DNA of 64,000 nucleotides from Chryseobacterium sp. FH1 (GTDB taxonomy: Bacteria; Bacteroidota; Bacteroidia; Flavobacteriales; Weeksellaceae), in the NCBI RefSeq assembly GCF_000735135.1, contig NZ_JPLZ01000006.1, positions 434,001 through 498,000 of the forward strand, given 5' to 3'. The translations under genes and the position numbers were made by a program. Of this stretch, positions 44,533-54,084 are shown piece after piece. How positions within the stretch are numbered: position 1 is the first letter of the stretch; every line of letters begins with the position of its first letter. The notes beneath the pieces are model-generated. The model did no database searches, had not been told where the DNA came from, and worked only from the letters and a program-made list of their open reading frames with translations.

Positions 44533-44619
44533 TGATTTTGCTCGGTTCAGCTATAATCTTGTTTGATAAGTTTTCATAAGGAAATTCATTTTAAAATTAA
44601 CGTTTATATAACTAGAAAT

Positions 44620-45084
44620 ATGGGATATAACATAGCAGGTCTTATTATAAAAGGTGAAACTGACCGGGCATCCATCGAAGATATTGTTGGGAGCAAGATT
44701 AGCTTTGTGGAGGAAGTAGATTTTGAAGATGCCTCCAGCGGTCTTCGGGAAGATGATGCGATCGATGTTTTACAGACCGAATCTGGAACTTTGATATTTA
44801 CAGCATTTGGTTCACTATACGACATTTCCAACTTTGATGGTGAGATCATCCAATTTATAGTTTCAGACATTTCAGATACATATTATTTTGAAAAATATAC
44901 TGATGGAAATCTTGATAGGAAATGTATCTATTCTCAAGGGGAAATCTCAGAAGATGTAGGCACTGGAATTATAGAGGAGGGCGACGATCTGGAAGATGTA
45001 ATCTGGAAGCAGGCAGATCAATTTCTGCAAAATAATTTTGCTGAAACGATGTTCGATCTTAAATTTAAGAGATACAATCTCTAG
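44620..45084 (+). CDS. Hypothetical acidic protein
   Basis: The ATG at 44620 gives 154 residues; an upstream TTG extension is unlikely. It is acidic, soluble and without signal peptide, with repeated short strand patterns (GTLIFTAFGSLYDISNF, QFIVSDISDTYYFEKY). It could be an immunity-type protein, but I recognise no family. It is followed by a decayed gene. Confidence 0.55.
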   Translation: MGYNIAGLIIKGETDRASIEDIVGSKISFVEEVDFEDASSGLREDDAIDVLQTESGTLIFTAFGSLYDISNFDGEIIQFIVSDISDTYYFEKYTDGNLDRKCIYSQGEISEDVGTGIIEEGDDLEDVIWKQADQFLQNNFAETMFDLKFKRYNL

Positions 45085-45196
45085 TATTGATAATATCTTA
45101 ATTGATATCGAATTCTTTTAAAATGAAGAACAAAAACGGTTAGATATAAGGCGACATTTTGCCTATAGGATCGACAGAAGAAACTATGTATTTGTT

Positions 45197-45605
45197 AGAA
45201 TCCTGCTTGATATTGCTAAACGGATAAAAATAGAAAATCTAAAATCCAATTAAAAATTACGGACTGACCAATTTGATGGAAAAAGCTTTGATCGCAAACT
45301 ATATCACAGAATAAGCAATACGCTTGATATAGATTTAAACAAACTTTCACAGACTTTGGCTTGGCCATCGTTACAGAAATGAATCGATTGGCTAGGGTCT
45401 GGACCCTGAAGAACTTCAAAATTGTATTGCAGACCGATGCAATAAATCTTATTGGGAAAGCAAGCATTTTTATAAAAGAAAATCAGACCTAATAAACCCT
45501 ATGAACATTGATGTCAAAAGGGAAAAATTTGAGTTTTCTGGATTAGATGCAAATAAAACTTACGAACAAAATTTGATGCTACTAAAAAAACCGAATTCAC
45601 AATAA
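45197..45605 (+). pseudogene. Frameshifted remnant of an unidentified gene
   Basis: Two coding-like runs in different frames. The first (45197-45382) reads ILLDIAKRIKIENLKSN, a TAA, then DQFDGKSFDRKLYHRISN and LNKLSQTLAWPSLQK to a TGA. The second (45396-45605) reads GLDPEELQNCIADRCNKSYW and EFSGLDANKTYEQNL to a TAA next to the M13 stop. An internal stop and a +1 shift make it non-functional. Family unknown. Confidence 0.5.
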
Positions 45606-47660
45606 TTACCACAGCCGTACTCTGTTTTCCGGTTTAAGATAAAGTTTGTCATTTTTATTGATATTAAAAGCTTTATACCAGGCATCAACATTTCTCACTA
45701 CGCCATTTACACGATATTGGGGAGGAGCGTGGTAGCCTTTTTCAACACTTTGCCGGTATGCTTCTGGAGTATAAAGGCTTCTGTTTACTTGCGCGAAAGA
45801 CAAAAAGTATCTTTGATCGGGCGTATAGCCATTCAGGCTTTTTCTTTCTTTTGGATGATTTTGAAGATAGATATGGTAAGCTTGGAGAGCCACCACAACA
45901 CCTGTCAAGTCACCGATATTTTCTCCCAGTGTTTGTTTTCCATTTAAATGAACTCCCTCTAACGGCGAAAAGCTGTTGTACTGCTCAATAAGAAGCTGAG
46001 TTCGCAATTCAAATTGTTTTCTTGTCTCCTGGGTCCACCAATCCCGCATCACGCCATTGCCATCAAATTGAGATCCCTGATCGTCGAAACAGTGACCTAA
46101 CTCATGTCCGATAATAGCACCAATAGCACCAAAATTAACCGCTGGATCCGCATTAGGATCAAAGAATATTGGTTGCAGAATACCAGCTGGGAATTCTATC
46201 GAATTGTATAATTTACTGCTTGTGGCATCAACAGTCTGGGGCATCTGATACCATTCCTTACTGGTGAATTTTTTATCAAGAAGTGATCTTTCATAATCCC
46301 AATTTGCCTTTGCGATCAACTGTTCATTTGCAACCGGATTTTTTGCATCGAATTTGAGAGATGAATAGTTGCGCCAAACGTCCGGATATCCAATTCTTAC
46401 CGTTACCGCATTCAGTTTCTCTATGGCTTCTTTCCTGCTTTGATCATCCAGCCAATCCAGTTTTTCAAGTCTGTCCAAAAATGCTCGTCGCACATATCCT
46501 ACAAGATCCTTGATGCTTTTGAGGGACGATTCGGGGAAATACTTTTCAACATAAAGTTTTCCAACCAGCTGTCCCAAACGATTGTTCACGTATTGAATTG
46601 ATTTTTGCTCTCTTGGAAGATCTTTTGAGATACCGCTTAGTCTGGTTCCGTAAAAATCAAAATGGTTTTGACGGAAATCTTTTGATAAAATGGTGGAGTG
46701 GTTGACAATCCAATGAAATGCAAGATATGATGACCATACGTCTATCGTTGTTTCGGCAAATAATTGGGCTTTTGCCTTGATCGCCGAATCTGCCTGCAAG
46801 ATTACCTGATTCACATCGGCGACATTCCTTTCCTCTAGGAAAACCTTCCAAGGAAAACCAGGCGCATAAGATTCCAGATCTGCGAGATTCATCACATGCG
46901 AATTTATTTTGCTGTCACGCATCTGAGCAGGTGTCCACTGTAACATCGCGAGTTTTGTTTCAAGATTCATAATGCCATCAGCACGCAGGTCAGCATTTTT
47001 TATGCCCGCTAAATCAAATGTGCGAATGATATACTCTTTGTAAGCTTCCCGATGTTTGATGTTAATAATATCATTCTTTGTATAATATTCAGGCGAGGGT
47101 AGGCCGATGCCACTCTCATTTAATGAGACCAGAAATTTACTTCTGTCGTTAAGATCTGGTGCGGTATGGATAGTGATGATCGAGAAAGACTTTGGGTCGG
47201 CCATCCATTTTGCAACCTCTTCGTAACTATGAATAGCGAGAATGTTTTTAATATCATTCTCAATAGGATTTATCCCAAGCTTATCCATATTATCTGTGTC
47301 TAAATACCCCAGGTAAACCGAGCTGATCTGTTCCAAAGATTGATTTGTAGAATGACCAGATTTAGCTCCTTCACGAATCATCTCATTGATCCTTTGATTT
47401 ATCTTATCTCTAGCTTCACTGTAGCTGTTGAATCCCGAAACGCCAGTTGGAATTGATGATGATTTTAGCCAACCTTCATTTACATAGCTATAAAAATCAT
47501 TGCCGGGTGCAATGGACTTGCTAATGAACCGGGTTTCAATTCCCCAATCTCCAAATGTAGCTTTGCCAGTATTTGCTTCTATTTTTTGGGCTTTAATGCA
47601 ATAAGACCCAAAGATCATTATGCACAAGGATATAATTTCCCTTACTACATGGGTTTTCAT
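45606..47660 (-). CDS. M13-family (neprilysin-like) zinc metallopeptidase
   Basis: The ATG at 47660 gives 684 residues and a credible signal peptide (IISLCIMIFGSYCIKAQ); the longer frame to 47723 is less likely. Signature motifs are IGHELGHCFDDQG (HExxH, around residue 520), ENIGDLTG (third zinc ligand Glu and Asp, around 580), NSIEFPAGILQP, and the C-terminal CxxW-like end VRLW, here lacking the Cys of mammalian neprilysin. It is an exported oligopeptidase, often called PepO in bacteria. It is downstream of an AraC regulator gene on the same strand, separated by 135 bp. Confidence 0.92.
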   Translation of the reverse strand: MKTHVVREIISLCIMIFGSYCIKAQKIEANTGKATFGDWGIETRFISKSIAPGNDFYSYVNEGWLKSSSIPTGVSGFNSYSEARDKINQRINEMIREGAKSGHSTNQSLEQISSVYLGYLDTDNMDKLGINPIENDIKNILAIHSYEEVAKWMADPKSFSIITIHTAPDLNDRSKFLVSLNESGIGLPSPEYYTKNDIINIKHREAYKEYIIRTFDLAGIKNADLRADGIMNLETKLAMLQWTPAQMRDSKINSHVMNLADLESYAPGFPWKVFLEERNVADVNQVILQADSAIKAKAQLFAETTIDVWSSYLAFHWIVNHSTILSKDFRQNHFDFYGTRLSGISKDLPREQKSIQYVNNRLGQLVGKLYVEKYFPESSLKSIKDLVGYVRRAFLDRLEKLDWLDDQSRKEAIEKLNAVTVRIGYPDVWRNYSSLKFDAKNPVANEQLIAKANWDYERSLLDKKFTSKEWYQMPQTVDATSSKLYNSIEFPAGILQPIFFDPNADPAVNFGAIGAIIGHELGHCFDDQGSQFDGNGVMRDWWTQETRKQFELRTQLLIEQYNSFSPLEGVHLNGKQTLGENIGDLTGVVVALQAYHIYLQNHPKERKSLNGYTPDQRYFLSFAQVNRSLYTPEAYRQSVEKGYHAPPQYRVNGVVRNVDAWYKAFNINKNDKLYLKPENRVRLW

Positions 47661-47795
47661 ACAATCGGCTTTTATTCTTTTTAAGAAGATGCTGGGGTTT
47701 GGAAATGAGATTACTAGATTCATCGTATATCAATTTTGATCTGACGAATTTACTATTATGTGTAATATTAACATTGGAAAAAAGCGAACACGTTA

Positions 47796-48602
47796 TTATT
47801 TTTTTATTGTAAGAAAAAATGCCTTTTCATTGAAATTTTTTGGCGTTGTTCCTACAATAGAAGAAAAAGCATTGTTGAAGTGAGGCTGGTCATAATAGCC
47901 AGTTGATAAAGCCAGTTGAGTAAATGTCGTAGGTGTATCTGGGTATACGATATCATCCAGTGCCTCCCTTAATTTTATGATGTTAATAAAAAGCTTTGGG
48001 CTTATACCGATGAAATTTTTAAACAATTTTTGCAGATGGCGCTCAGAAATTTTCAATGATAATGCAACAGAAGATACAGTTAGTTTTCCTTGACGAGCCA
48101 AGATCATATGGGTACTTTCAGTAATTAGAGATGTGTTGACATTATTATGAAATAGGCCGACGAAAGCTTTTGCCATGTATTGGCATATCATCTTATTACT
48201 TAATCCCATCATTATATTTAGATTTAAATCCTTCAAAATGCCTATGTCATTGGCCAAGCGAATGGTGTCAGTATATAAGTAAGCATCTGAAATACCAAAA
48301 AATGAAGGTGTCCAAGGGAAAAGCTGAAGCATTGTGGCCTTTGTGCCGGATAAAATATCTATATTTATAGTCTCGGTAATCTGACCGCAAAAATAAATCC
48401 CTTCTGATAGATAATTTATCTGATTTTTATGTTTGATACTTAATCCATTTCCCTGAATGATAGCAATAGTAAAACAACCGTTAGGGGGAACCCCCTTTTG
48501 TAATATGGGAGGATGATTCTCAGGGTTGTTTAAAATCCAAAGTTTCTTAATGAAATTTTTATTTTTCCCATGTACGTAGTATTCATTATATATTGGATCC
48601 AT
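47796..48602 (-). CDS. AraC-family transcriptional regulator
   Basis: A 268-residue protein with an N-terminal AraC-type sensor part (PNGCFTIAIIQGNGLSI, EGIYFCGQITETINI) of the DUF6597-like kind and a C-terminal double helix-turn-helix (VALSLKISERHLQKLFKNFI, then LALSTGYYDQPHFNNAFS). It is divergent from the lipoprotein gene at 48631, sharing a very short 28-bp region, and upstream of the M13 peptidase gene. It may control either. Confidence 0.85.
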   Translation of the reverse strand: MDPIYNEYYVHGKNKNFIKKLWILNNPENHPPILQKGVPPNGCFTIAIIQGNGLSIKHKNQINYLSEGIYFCGQITETINIDILSGTKATMLQLFPWTPSFFGISDAYLYTDTIRLANDIGILKDLNLNIMMGLSNKMICQYMAKAFVGLFHNNVNTSLITESTHMILARQGKLTVSSVALSLKISERHLQKLFKNFIGISPKLFINIIKLREALDDIVYPDTPTTFTQLALSTGYYDQPHFNNAFSSIVGTTPKNFNEKAFFLTIKK

Positions 48603-48630
48603 TATGTAAAATTAAAAAAACTTAATATAA

Positions 48631-49311
48631 ATGAAAATAAAACAATTCTTTTTAATACTGGTTTTACCACTTTTAACTTATTGTAGTAAAGTTAAGCAAA
48701 CAGATTTAGCTAAACTAAAATTGAATGAACCCGTGGAAAATCTGCTAAGTGAAACAAGTTTAAAGAGCATCGGGACAAACAGTGTAGAATATCCTTTTGC
48801 AATTTTGGCGGAAGATACTGACAGCACGAAATTTGTATTCTCCACCGTCCCTGCGGATAGAGTATATTTTCTTTTATCGGCAAAAGTCAATAATGACAGT
48901 GTGATAAAAAATGGGGGAGGACGTTTTGATGGTATATATTTTAAAACTAAAAAACAACTGGAGAATAATCTTCAAATCTTAAAAAAGCAAAATTTTTCGA
49001 ACGAGATTTTTGGCTTCAGGGCCGAAATTAAAGGTAAAAAAAATCAAAATGCAGTAAAGCAATTGTTAACAAAAATGTATGGTAAGAGTACGAAAAACCC
49101 GAATACAGACAATGGGGAATATTGGAACGTAAAAAATGAAAACAAGTATGTTTTCTTCGCACCGGATTATAACAGACTCATCATCCTGAACAGCAAAAAT
49201 CTTTCAAAAACTTGCTATTGGGACAGTCAGAATGGAATCATCAACATCGGAAAAGAAAATTGTAATTATGATAAATATTTAAGGGAAATGGGTGTAGAAA
49301 TACCGAAATAA
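48631..49311 (+). CDS. Hypothetical lipoprotein
   Basis: A 226-residue lipoprotein with signal peptide ending LLTYCSKVK (Cys18). The mature protein is basic, with no known domain; KKNQNAVKQLLTKMYGKSTK and NENKYVFFAPDYNRLIIL are its most regular stretches. It starts 28 bp from the divergent AraC gene. It is the first of a run of accessory genes. Function not predicted. Confidence 0.6.
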   Translation: MKIKQFFLILVLPLLTYCSKVKQTDLAKLKLNEPVENLLSETSLKSIGTNSVEYPFAILAEDTDSTKFVFSTVPADRVYFLLSAKVNNDSVIKNGGGRFDGIYFKTKKQLENNLQILKKQNFSNEIFGFRAEIKGKKNQNAVKQLLTKMYGKSTKNPNTDNGEYWNVKNENKYVFFAPDYNRLIILNSKNLSKTCYWDSQNGIINIGKENCNYDKYLREMGVEIPK

Positions 49312-49350
49312 GAATTCGTTACCCGGTATTTTAGCAAATCAAACGAATAG

Positions 49351-50286
49351 ATGAGCATCACGAAAAAATTTCAAAACATCATAAGCCTTCAAAATAGTTA
49401 TGATGACGAACCTTCAGGAATCTTAAATCCTCCGATTCCTAGTATTGACATTGAAAAAATTGAAAGATTAATAGAAGATAAATTACCGTCCGAAATACTG
49501 GAATTATACGGATTTGCAAATGGACAAGATGATGCAGGAAACGGTGTGTTTTTTGGACATAGTTTCTGTAATTCTGCAGAAATCATCAGGCACTTGCAGT
49601 TGAGCAGGAAATCACTTAAACCAGAGACTGCAGAAGTACCAGATCCTAAACAATCTGAGCCGTTAATAAAAGAAATCATCGATTTTTATGTAGGTTATGC
49701 ACCAAAAAATAAGCTCTTCGGTCTGCAAAAATCGTGGCATAAAATGAAGTTTAGCTGTTCACCCCAGAGTAGTGGAGGTCCTTACCTTTATTCAAAAGAG
49801 AATACAACCGACAATGACAGGGGAATTTTGGATATCGACATCGATGATCTCAGAAAGGTTCTTAAAATCGTGGAAAACTTGCAGGAAATGGAAAGGAATG
49901 GTAACCAATGGGATGAATTAGAATTTACTGTTTACTCAAATGGCCTGTATGAGGTTGAACGTTCTTCATACGACTTTGACAATCAAATTCCATTTACCTC
50001 AACGCCGGAAAATGCAATTCAGAAAAAATATTTTCATTACAAATGGTTGCCCGTTTTTTCAGATTCCGGTGGCAATTACATCGGAATTGATCTTGATCCT
50101 GATATCAATGGAACAAAAGGCCAGGTCATTAACTTTGGAAGAGATGAAGAAGATATGTTTGTGCTCGCTGAAAATTTGGAACAACGGTTTGATAAATTAT
50201 TGGCTGAAGCATCTAAACCTGAAAGTCGACTTGTTGATTCCGAAACACATTTGCACGATGTAGTGATAGAAATGATCAAAGCATAA
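49351..50286 (+). CDS. SMI1/KNR4 (SUKH) family protein
   Basis: A 311-residue soluble protein. The N-terminal LPSEILELYGFANGQ and the C-terminal WLPVFSDSGGNYIGIDLDPD with GQVINFGRDEE are the conserved elements of the SMI1/KNR4 (SUKH) fold. SUKH proteins are widespread immunity proteins against nuclease toxins in polymorphic toxin systems; others have unrelated roles. No toxin gene is next to it, so it may be an orphan immunity gene. It lies 39 bp after a lipoprotein gene. Confidence 0.8.
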   Translation: MSITKKFQNIISLQNSYDDEPSGILNPPIPSIDIEKIERLIEDKLPSEILELYGFANGQDDAGNGVFFGHSFCNSAEIIRHLQLSRKSLKPETAEVPDPKQSEPLIKEIIDFYVGYAPKNKLFGLQKSWHKMKFSCSPQSSGGPYLYSKENTTDNDRGILDIDIDDLRKVLKIVENLQEMERNGNQWDELEFTVYSNGLYEVERSSYDFDNQIPFTSTPENAIQKKYFHYKWLPVFSDSGGNYIGIDLDPDINGTKGQVINFGRDEEDMFVLAENLEQRFDKLLAEASKPESRLVDSETHLHDVVIEMIKA

Positions 50287-50414
50287 CTTTCTAAAAAGGT
50301 AGAAACTTATGAATAAGTTGGAGATCATAAACATACAAATTAAATACTTTCGAACCTTCAAATTCTACAAGATTAAAAATGGTGGACTCAGTCTAATTCT
50401 AATATTAATTTCAA

Positions 50415-51002
50415 ATGAGAAACTCATCTTTTATTTTTAAATCCAGTAGCATTTATTTTATTCTATCTGCTTTTATGCTGAACAGTTTTCTAGGCTGTAA
50501 GGAAGAAAATTCTCGAAGTAATAAGAAGGACTCTATTATTCATAAAGTTAAGGAAGTAGAAACTGATCAAAACAAATTATTCCTGACTTATGTAGATTCT
50601 GTATCTAAACTCCCTGAAGCAAAATTCACTGAGGCTGGTATTCGGTCTTTAAATAAAAGATTTTTTAATAAATTACCAGTGGTGATGTACGACCCAACGA
50701 AAGAAGATAATGGGCAAAGCATAATCATACAGTATCATAAGGATAAAGAAGAATACCTTAAGATGGGCTCGGAAATTATTATATTGATTCCTGAGACGAT
50801 TACCGATTCTTTGGTCGTTGCAGATTTTACAGACTATTTTGGTAGCATTAAAAATGAAAAACCGCTCATAGGTGTTACGGCACAACCTCTACCTGTATTT
50901 ATACAAGTTTCCTCAAACAGGGCAATTAAATTAACTTTTAAAAATAATGAAGATAAGAATCAGGCTGGTGTTACTGCAGTTGAGGTCTTAAATTACAGGT
51001 GA
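50415..51002 (+). CDS. Hypothetical lipoprotein
   Basis: A 195-residue lipoprotein with signal peptide ending NSFLGCKEENS. The mature part is mostly strand-like (EIIILIPETITDSLVVADF, PLPVFIQVSSNRAIKLTF) with no recognised domain. It is in the accessory run after the SUKH gene. Confidence 0.55.
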   Translation: MRNSSFIFKSSSIYFILSAFMLNSFLGCKEENSRSNKKDSIIHKVKEVETDQNKLFLTYVDSVSKLPEAKFTEAGIRSLNKRFFNKLPVVMYDPTKEDNGQSIIIQYHKDKEEYLKMGSEIIILIPETITDSLVVADFTDYFGSIKNEKPLIGVTAQPLPVFIQVSSNRAIKLTFKNNEDKNQAGVTAVEVLNYR

Positions 51003-51188
51003 GTTTATTTTGGTTGCTAAAATTTTCGAATGCTGTGGAACTCCTTGTCAGTTGGAAGTTTTAATATCATACAATTCAAGAAAATCAATTGAAAAACCGA
51101 TGTAAACTTTGTACTTCTGAAAGCTTACTGAACCACAATTTCTTATGTATTGCTGTTCGTTTTAATGATGATCTGTATTTTTCCATTT

Positions 51189-51668
51189 TTAAACGTCAGA
51201 CAATTTTAATGAATTAAAGTTTAGTGGCTTCTTTAGTATCAGTTTATCACTATCTTCTAAAACATTTTCTATTGAAAGATATTCTTTAAGAAGTGTGTCG
51301 CCAAAAACAATGATCAACGATTGGTCAACGGTCTTAATAGGATAAAATTGTTCCTTAATTTTTTCTTTTACAATTATTTTGTTGAGTTCAATGATTAAGT
51401 CATAATCGAACCATTCTTCGCACAAAAGTTTGATTTGATAATTTTCATTGTTCAGTGTAAAATTTATTTCAACAATATAATGCTCTCTATTTTCAGTCCA
51501 CCCTTCGTTCTCGATAATTAGGTTTTGAGGCGAGAATTTAGTTTTGCTAATGGATGATAAATTTCTAATTAATTCAGTGTAAGTTTCACCTTCTTCAAAA
51601 CTTTCGCAGTCAAACCACACGAAGTCTTTTCCCGCTTCTAAAATTCCATATTTTTCAAGAATTTTCAT
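51189..51668 (-). CDS. Hypothetical acidic protein
   Basis: A 159-residue soluble acidic protein without signal peptide. Its middle alternates strands (HYIVEINFTLNNENYQIKLL) and a WFDYDLIIELNKII helix. The size and charge are like immunity proteins of polymorphic toxins, but I recognise no family. Confidence 0.5.
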   Translation of the reverse strand: MKILEKYGILEAGKDFVWFDCESFEEGETYTELIRNLSSISKTKFSPQNLIIENEGWTENREHYIVEINFTLNNENYQIKLLCEEWFDYDLIIELNKIIVKEKIKEQFYPIKTVDQSLIIVFGDTLLKEYLSIENVLEDSDKLILKKPLNFNSLKLSDV

Positions 51669-51742
51669 ATTTTTTATACTTTATAATCGCATTCTCAACT
51701 TAAAATTACCATTGCAATTTTAAGTTGCACCACAAATTCGTA

Positions 51743-52267
51743 TTAATGGCAGATTTTATTTTCGTTTCTCTTATTTGCAGTCATTAAGGCATTGTCGAGT
51801 GTATTTCTCAGATTTCCATAATTGTCAATATGAGATATTGCCTGTTCTAAAAAAGGCATTTCCATTTTATAGATCTTATAATTCTTCAAATGAATTTTCA
51901 GTCGTTCTGAACTGTGCTTTCCTAAGTACCGATAAAATTCAAAACGCTCAATATGTCGAAAGTAAATAAATCCGAATTCCGCGGTCCATATACCATTTTT
52001 AGAAACCCTAAAAACCAATTTATTTTTTTTAAGTCCACCATAAATGAAAAAACAACCTACAATAATTAATGAAATTCCGTAAAGTATATAGGTTTTGAAA
52101 ATGATATAAAGAGCAAACACAAGCATTAGAAATCCAAAAATGGCTAAGCCAAAAGGTTGTTTGGTCTCGTAATAGTTACTGTAAAATTCTTCTTTGCCAA
52201 CTTCTAATTTCTTAGAAATATGATCTTCATAGTTGCGTCTGAAAATAGCGTAATTTTTATTTGTCAT
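51743..52267 (-). CDS. Hypothetical membrane protein
   Basis: A 174-residue protein with two adjacent membrane helices (about 35-55 and 58-75) between a charged N-terminus and a cytoplasmic-type C-terminal half containing WTAEFGFIYFRHIERFEFY and HLKNYKIYKMEMPF. The layout resembles bPH/DUF-type small membrane proteins of accessory loci. No function predicted. Confidence 0.5.
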   Translation of the reverse strand: MTNKNYAIFRRNYEDHISKKLEVGKEEFYSNYYETKQPFGLAIFGFLMLVFALYIIFKTYILYGISLIIVGCFFIYGGLKKNKLVFRVSKNGIWTAEFGFIYFRHIERFEFYRYLGKHSSERLKIHLKNYKIYKMEMPFLEQAISHIDNYGNLRNTLDNALMTANKRNENKICH

Positions 52268-52599
52268 TATCTAAGTAAGATGGAGTCGTTTTATCCGGCT
52301 AAATTTACGTCTTTATATTTTCCGTTTTCGTCGTTTGTCATTGCTTCTTCGCTGTTCAAAATCTTTAATTTTTTATAATTGCTCTAAGCCTATTTCAATC
52401 TGTCCACTTCGCAAAATCCGAAATATCCCTTAGCTTTTTAGGTGTTTTTACTATTTTTATATGATTTGGTTCAATGTTGGTAAATTGTATGTTGAGTTGC
52501 AATCAAAACTATATTTTTGGATATGTGACTAAGGGTACTTATATTATTCTTTACTATTAGCAATAAATTTTAAATAATACGTTTTTGGCATTATGAGTC
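52268..52599. other. Intergenic region without recognised features
   Basis: About 330 AT-rich bases between two minus-strand genes. No open frame, hairpin terminator or repeat stood out. Confidence 0.4.
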
Positions 52600-53229
52600 C
52601 TAATATAAATTTTTATCAGAAAATTTAAACTCCTGTAATTTCGGCAACGTTCTGACTAATCTGGTTTTCTTTCTCTTACTTGATGGTTCTTTTGCACCTA
52701 AAATTTCATCAGTTTCCGTTATAATTCCGTTAACTAAATCAAAATTCATTTCGGTGAAAATTGTATTTTCGTTAGTATATCCCTTGGTCGCATTATTGGT
52801 TAACTTTTTTACATTAATCAATTCAAAGTTCCCATTTTGATATTTGAAATTGTACGTAATATTGCCACTTTTAATTTCACTCCACATTGATAAAATCCCA
52901 TTTTCAATAAAGAAATTTGGAATCTGATAACCACTAAATTTTCCTTGATTTTCAAAAGGATATTGAGGTTCAATAATTTTGTCTGAAGATAAAGCCAAAG
53001 TCAATTTTCCTTTGGGTTGAGATAGGAAAATTTGCACTTTAAATGGTCTTGTCTCATCAACTGTATCCATTTTTACCGTGATTCTGTCTGCCTTGCCATC
53101 ATTGTTCAAATCACCTGTTTCTTCTCTTACCTGATAATCATAATGGTTTTTATTCTTACTATTTTGAGCAAAAAAATTGATTTGGAATGAGATGAAGATA
53201 AGTACGAAGTAATAATATTTATTTTTCAT
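52600..53229 (-). CDS. Hypothetical secreted protein with FG-GAP-like segment
   Basis: A 209-residue protein with a signal peptide ending FFAQNS. Early in the mature part GDLNNDGKADRITVKMD resembles a calcium-binding FG-GAP or VCBS-like blade (D-x-N-x-D-G-x-x-D). The rest is basic strand-rich sequence ending KKTRLVRTLPKLQEF. Probably periplasmic; function unknown. Confidence 0.55.
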   Translation of the reverse strand: MKNKYYYFVLIFISFQINFFAQNSKNKNHYDYQVREETGDLNNDGKADRITVKMDTVDETRPFKVQIFLSQPKGKLTLALSSDKIIEPQYPFENQGKFSGYQIPNFFIENGILSMWSEIKSGNITYNFKYQNGNFELINVKKLTNNATKGYTNENTIFTEMNFDLVNGIITETDEILGAKEPSSKRKKTRLVRTLPKLQEFKFSDKNLY

Positions 53230-53350
53230 AATCTTGAGTTTGTAATTTTCAATTCAAAAAACAATTAATCATATGCCCTTCAGCCCGCCTGACGCATAGC
53301 CCTGATTCTATACCATATTATTTATTTTTTCTTTTCAAATAATTTTAGTA

Positions 53351-53875
53351 TTAGTCATTGTCGTTATTTAATTCATCACCAAAAACTTTTTTAGTGGTTG
53401 CTTCTTTTTTATAATATTTATGTAAGTAAATCCATCTTCTCAGACGGAATATTGAATACATACTGAACAAGGCTCCAAGTATAAAAATTACCATACCAAA
53501 ATAATTAACCTCCTTTTCAAAAACAACAACTGATAGACCTCCTAATGTCAGACAAATACCTAGAAATAAATAAAAACTTCTAAAGATAATATTCTGAATT
53601 TGTTGTTGTTTTTCATCTTGCATCTCATTCTGATACATTTTTTCGATTTCTTCCTTTGAAGGAGAGGGTGGCAGATTACTTTCTAATTCAGTTTGCAACT
53701 CCCTGTTATTCTTCGTTTCAAGGACACCTCTGTAATAAATGAAAGAGGCAATGTTTAAAAATATAGTCCATCCTAACAATGAACCAATGTCGCTATTTAA
53801 AGCATATTTTAAAAAAACAGCAACTACTAAAAGAATTGCTGACAGAAATAGAGGTAAAAACCTGTATTTGTACAC
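53351..53875 (-). CDS. Hypothetical four-helix membrane protein (GTG start)
   Basis: A 174-residue protein with four membrane helices in two hairpins: about 6-24 and 32-48, then 98-115 and 122-140. A charged cytoplasmic loop (SPSKEEIEKMYQNEMQDEKQ) lies between them. The first codon is GTG at 53873-53875; no ATG occurs before residue 80, so GTG is needed to keep the first helices. No family recognised. Confidence 0.5.
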   Translation of the reverse strand: MYKYRFLPLFLSAILLVVAVFLKYALNSDIGSLLGWTIFLNIASFIYYRGVLETKNNRELQTELESNLPPSPSKEEIEKMYQNEMQDEKQQQIQNIIFRSFYLFLGICLTLGGLSVVVFEKEVNYFGMVIFILGALFSMYSIFRLRRWIYLHKYYKKEATTKKVFGDELNNDND

Positions 53876-54084
53876 AACTTTAAAACTAATATTATTGGCA
53901 TTTATACAGGATTTTAAGTTTTTAAATTTCGGATGGTTTGGGTCACAAATAAAGTCTGATATGCTAAAGTGAGTCCTGAATATTTTTTGCGTTAGTATTG
54001 AAAGACAAGCTGTGAAATGTAAAAAATAAGTGTTTCATTTTGAAATGTTTTTGTAAAATTTGCAACCGATGCAAAAACTTATCA

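Noticed and set aside
45216-45467. Minus-strand 83-codon hydrophobic frame
   Set aside because: It lies opposite the pseudogene runs, which have better coding character, and it has no recognisable features.
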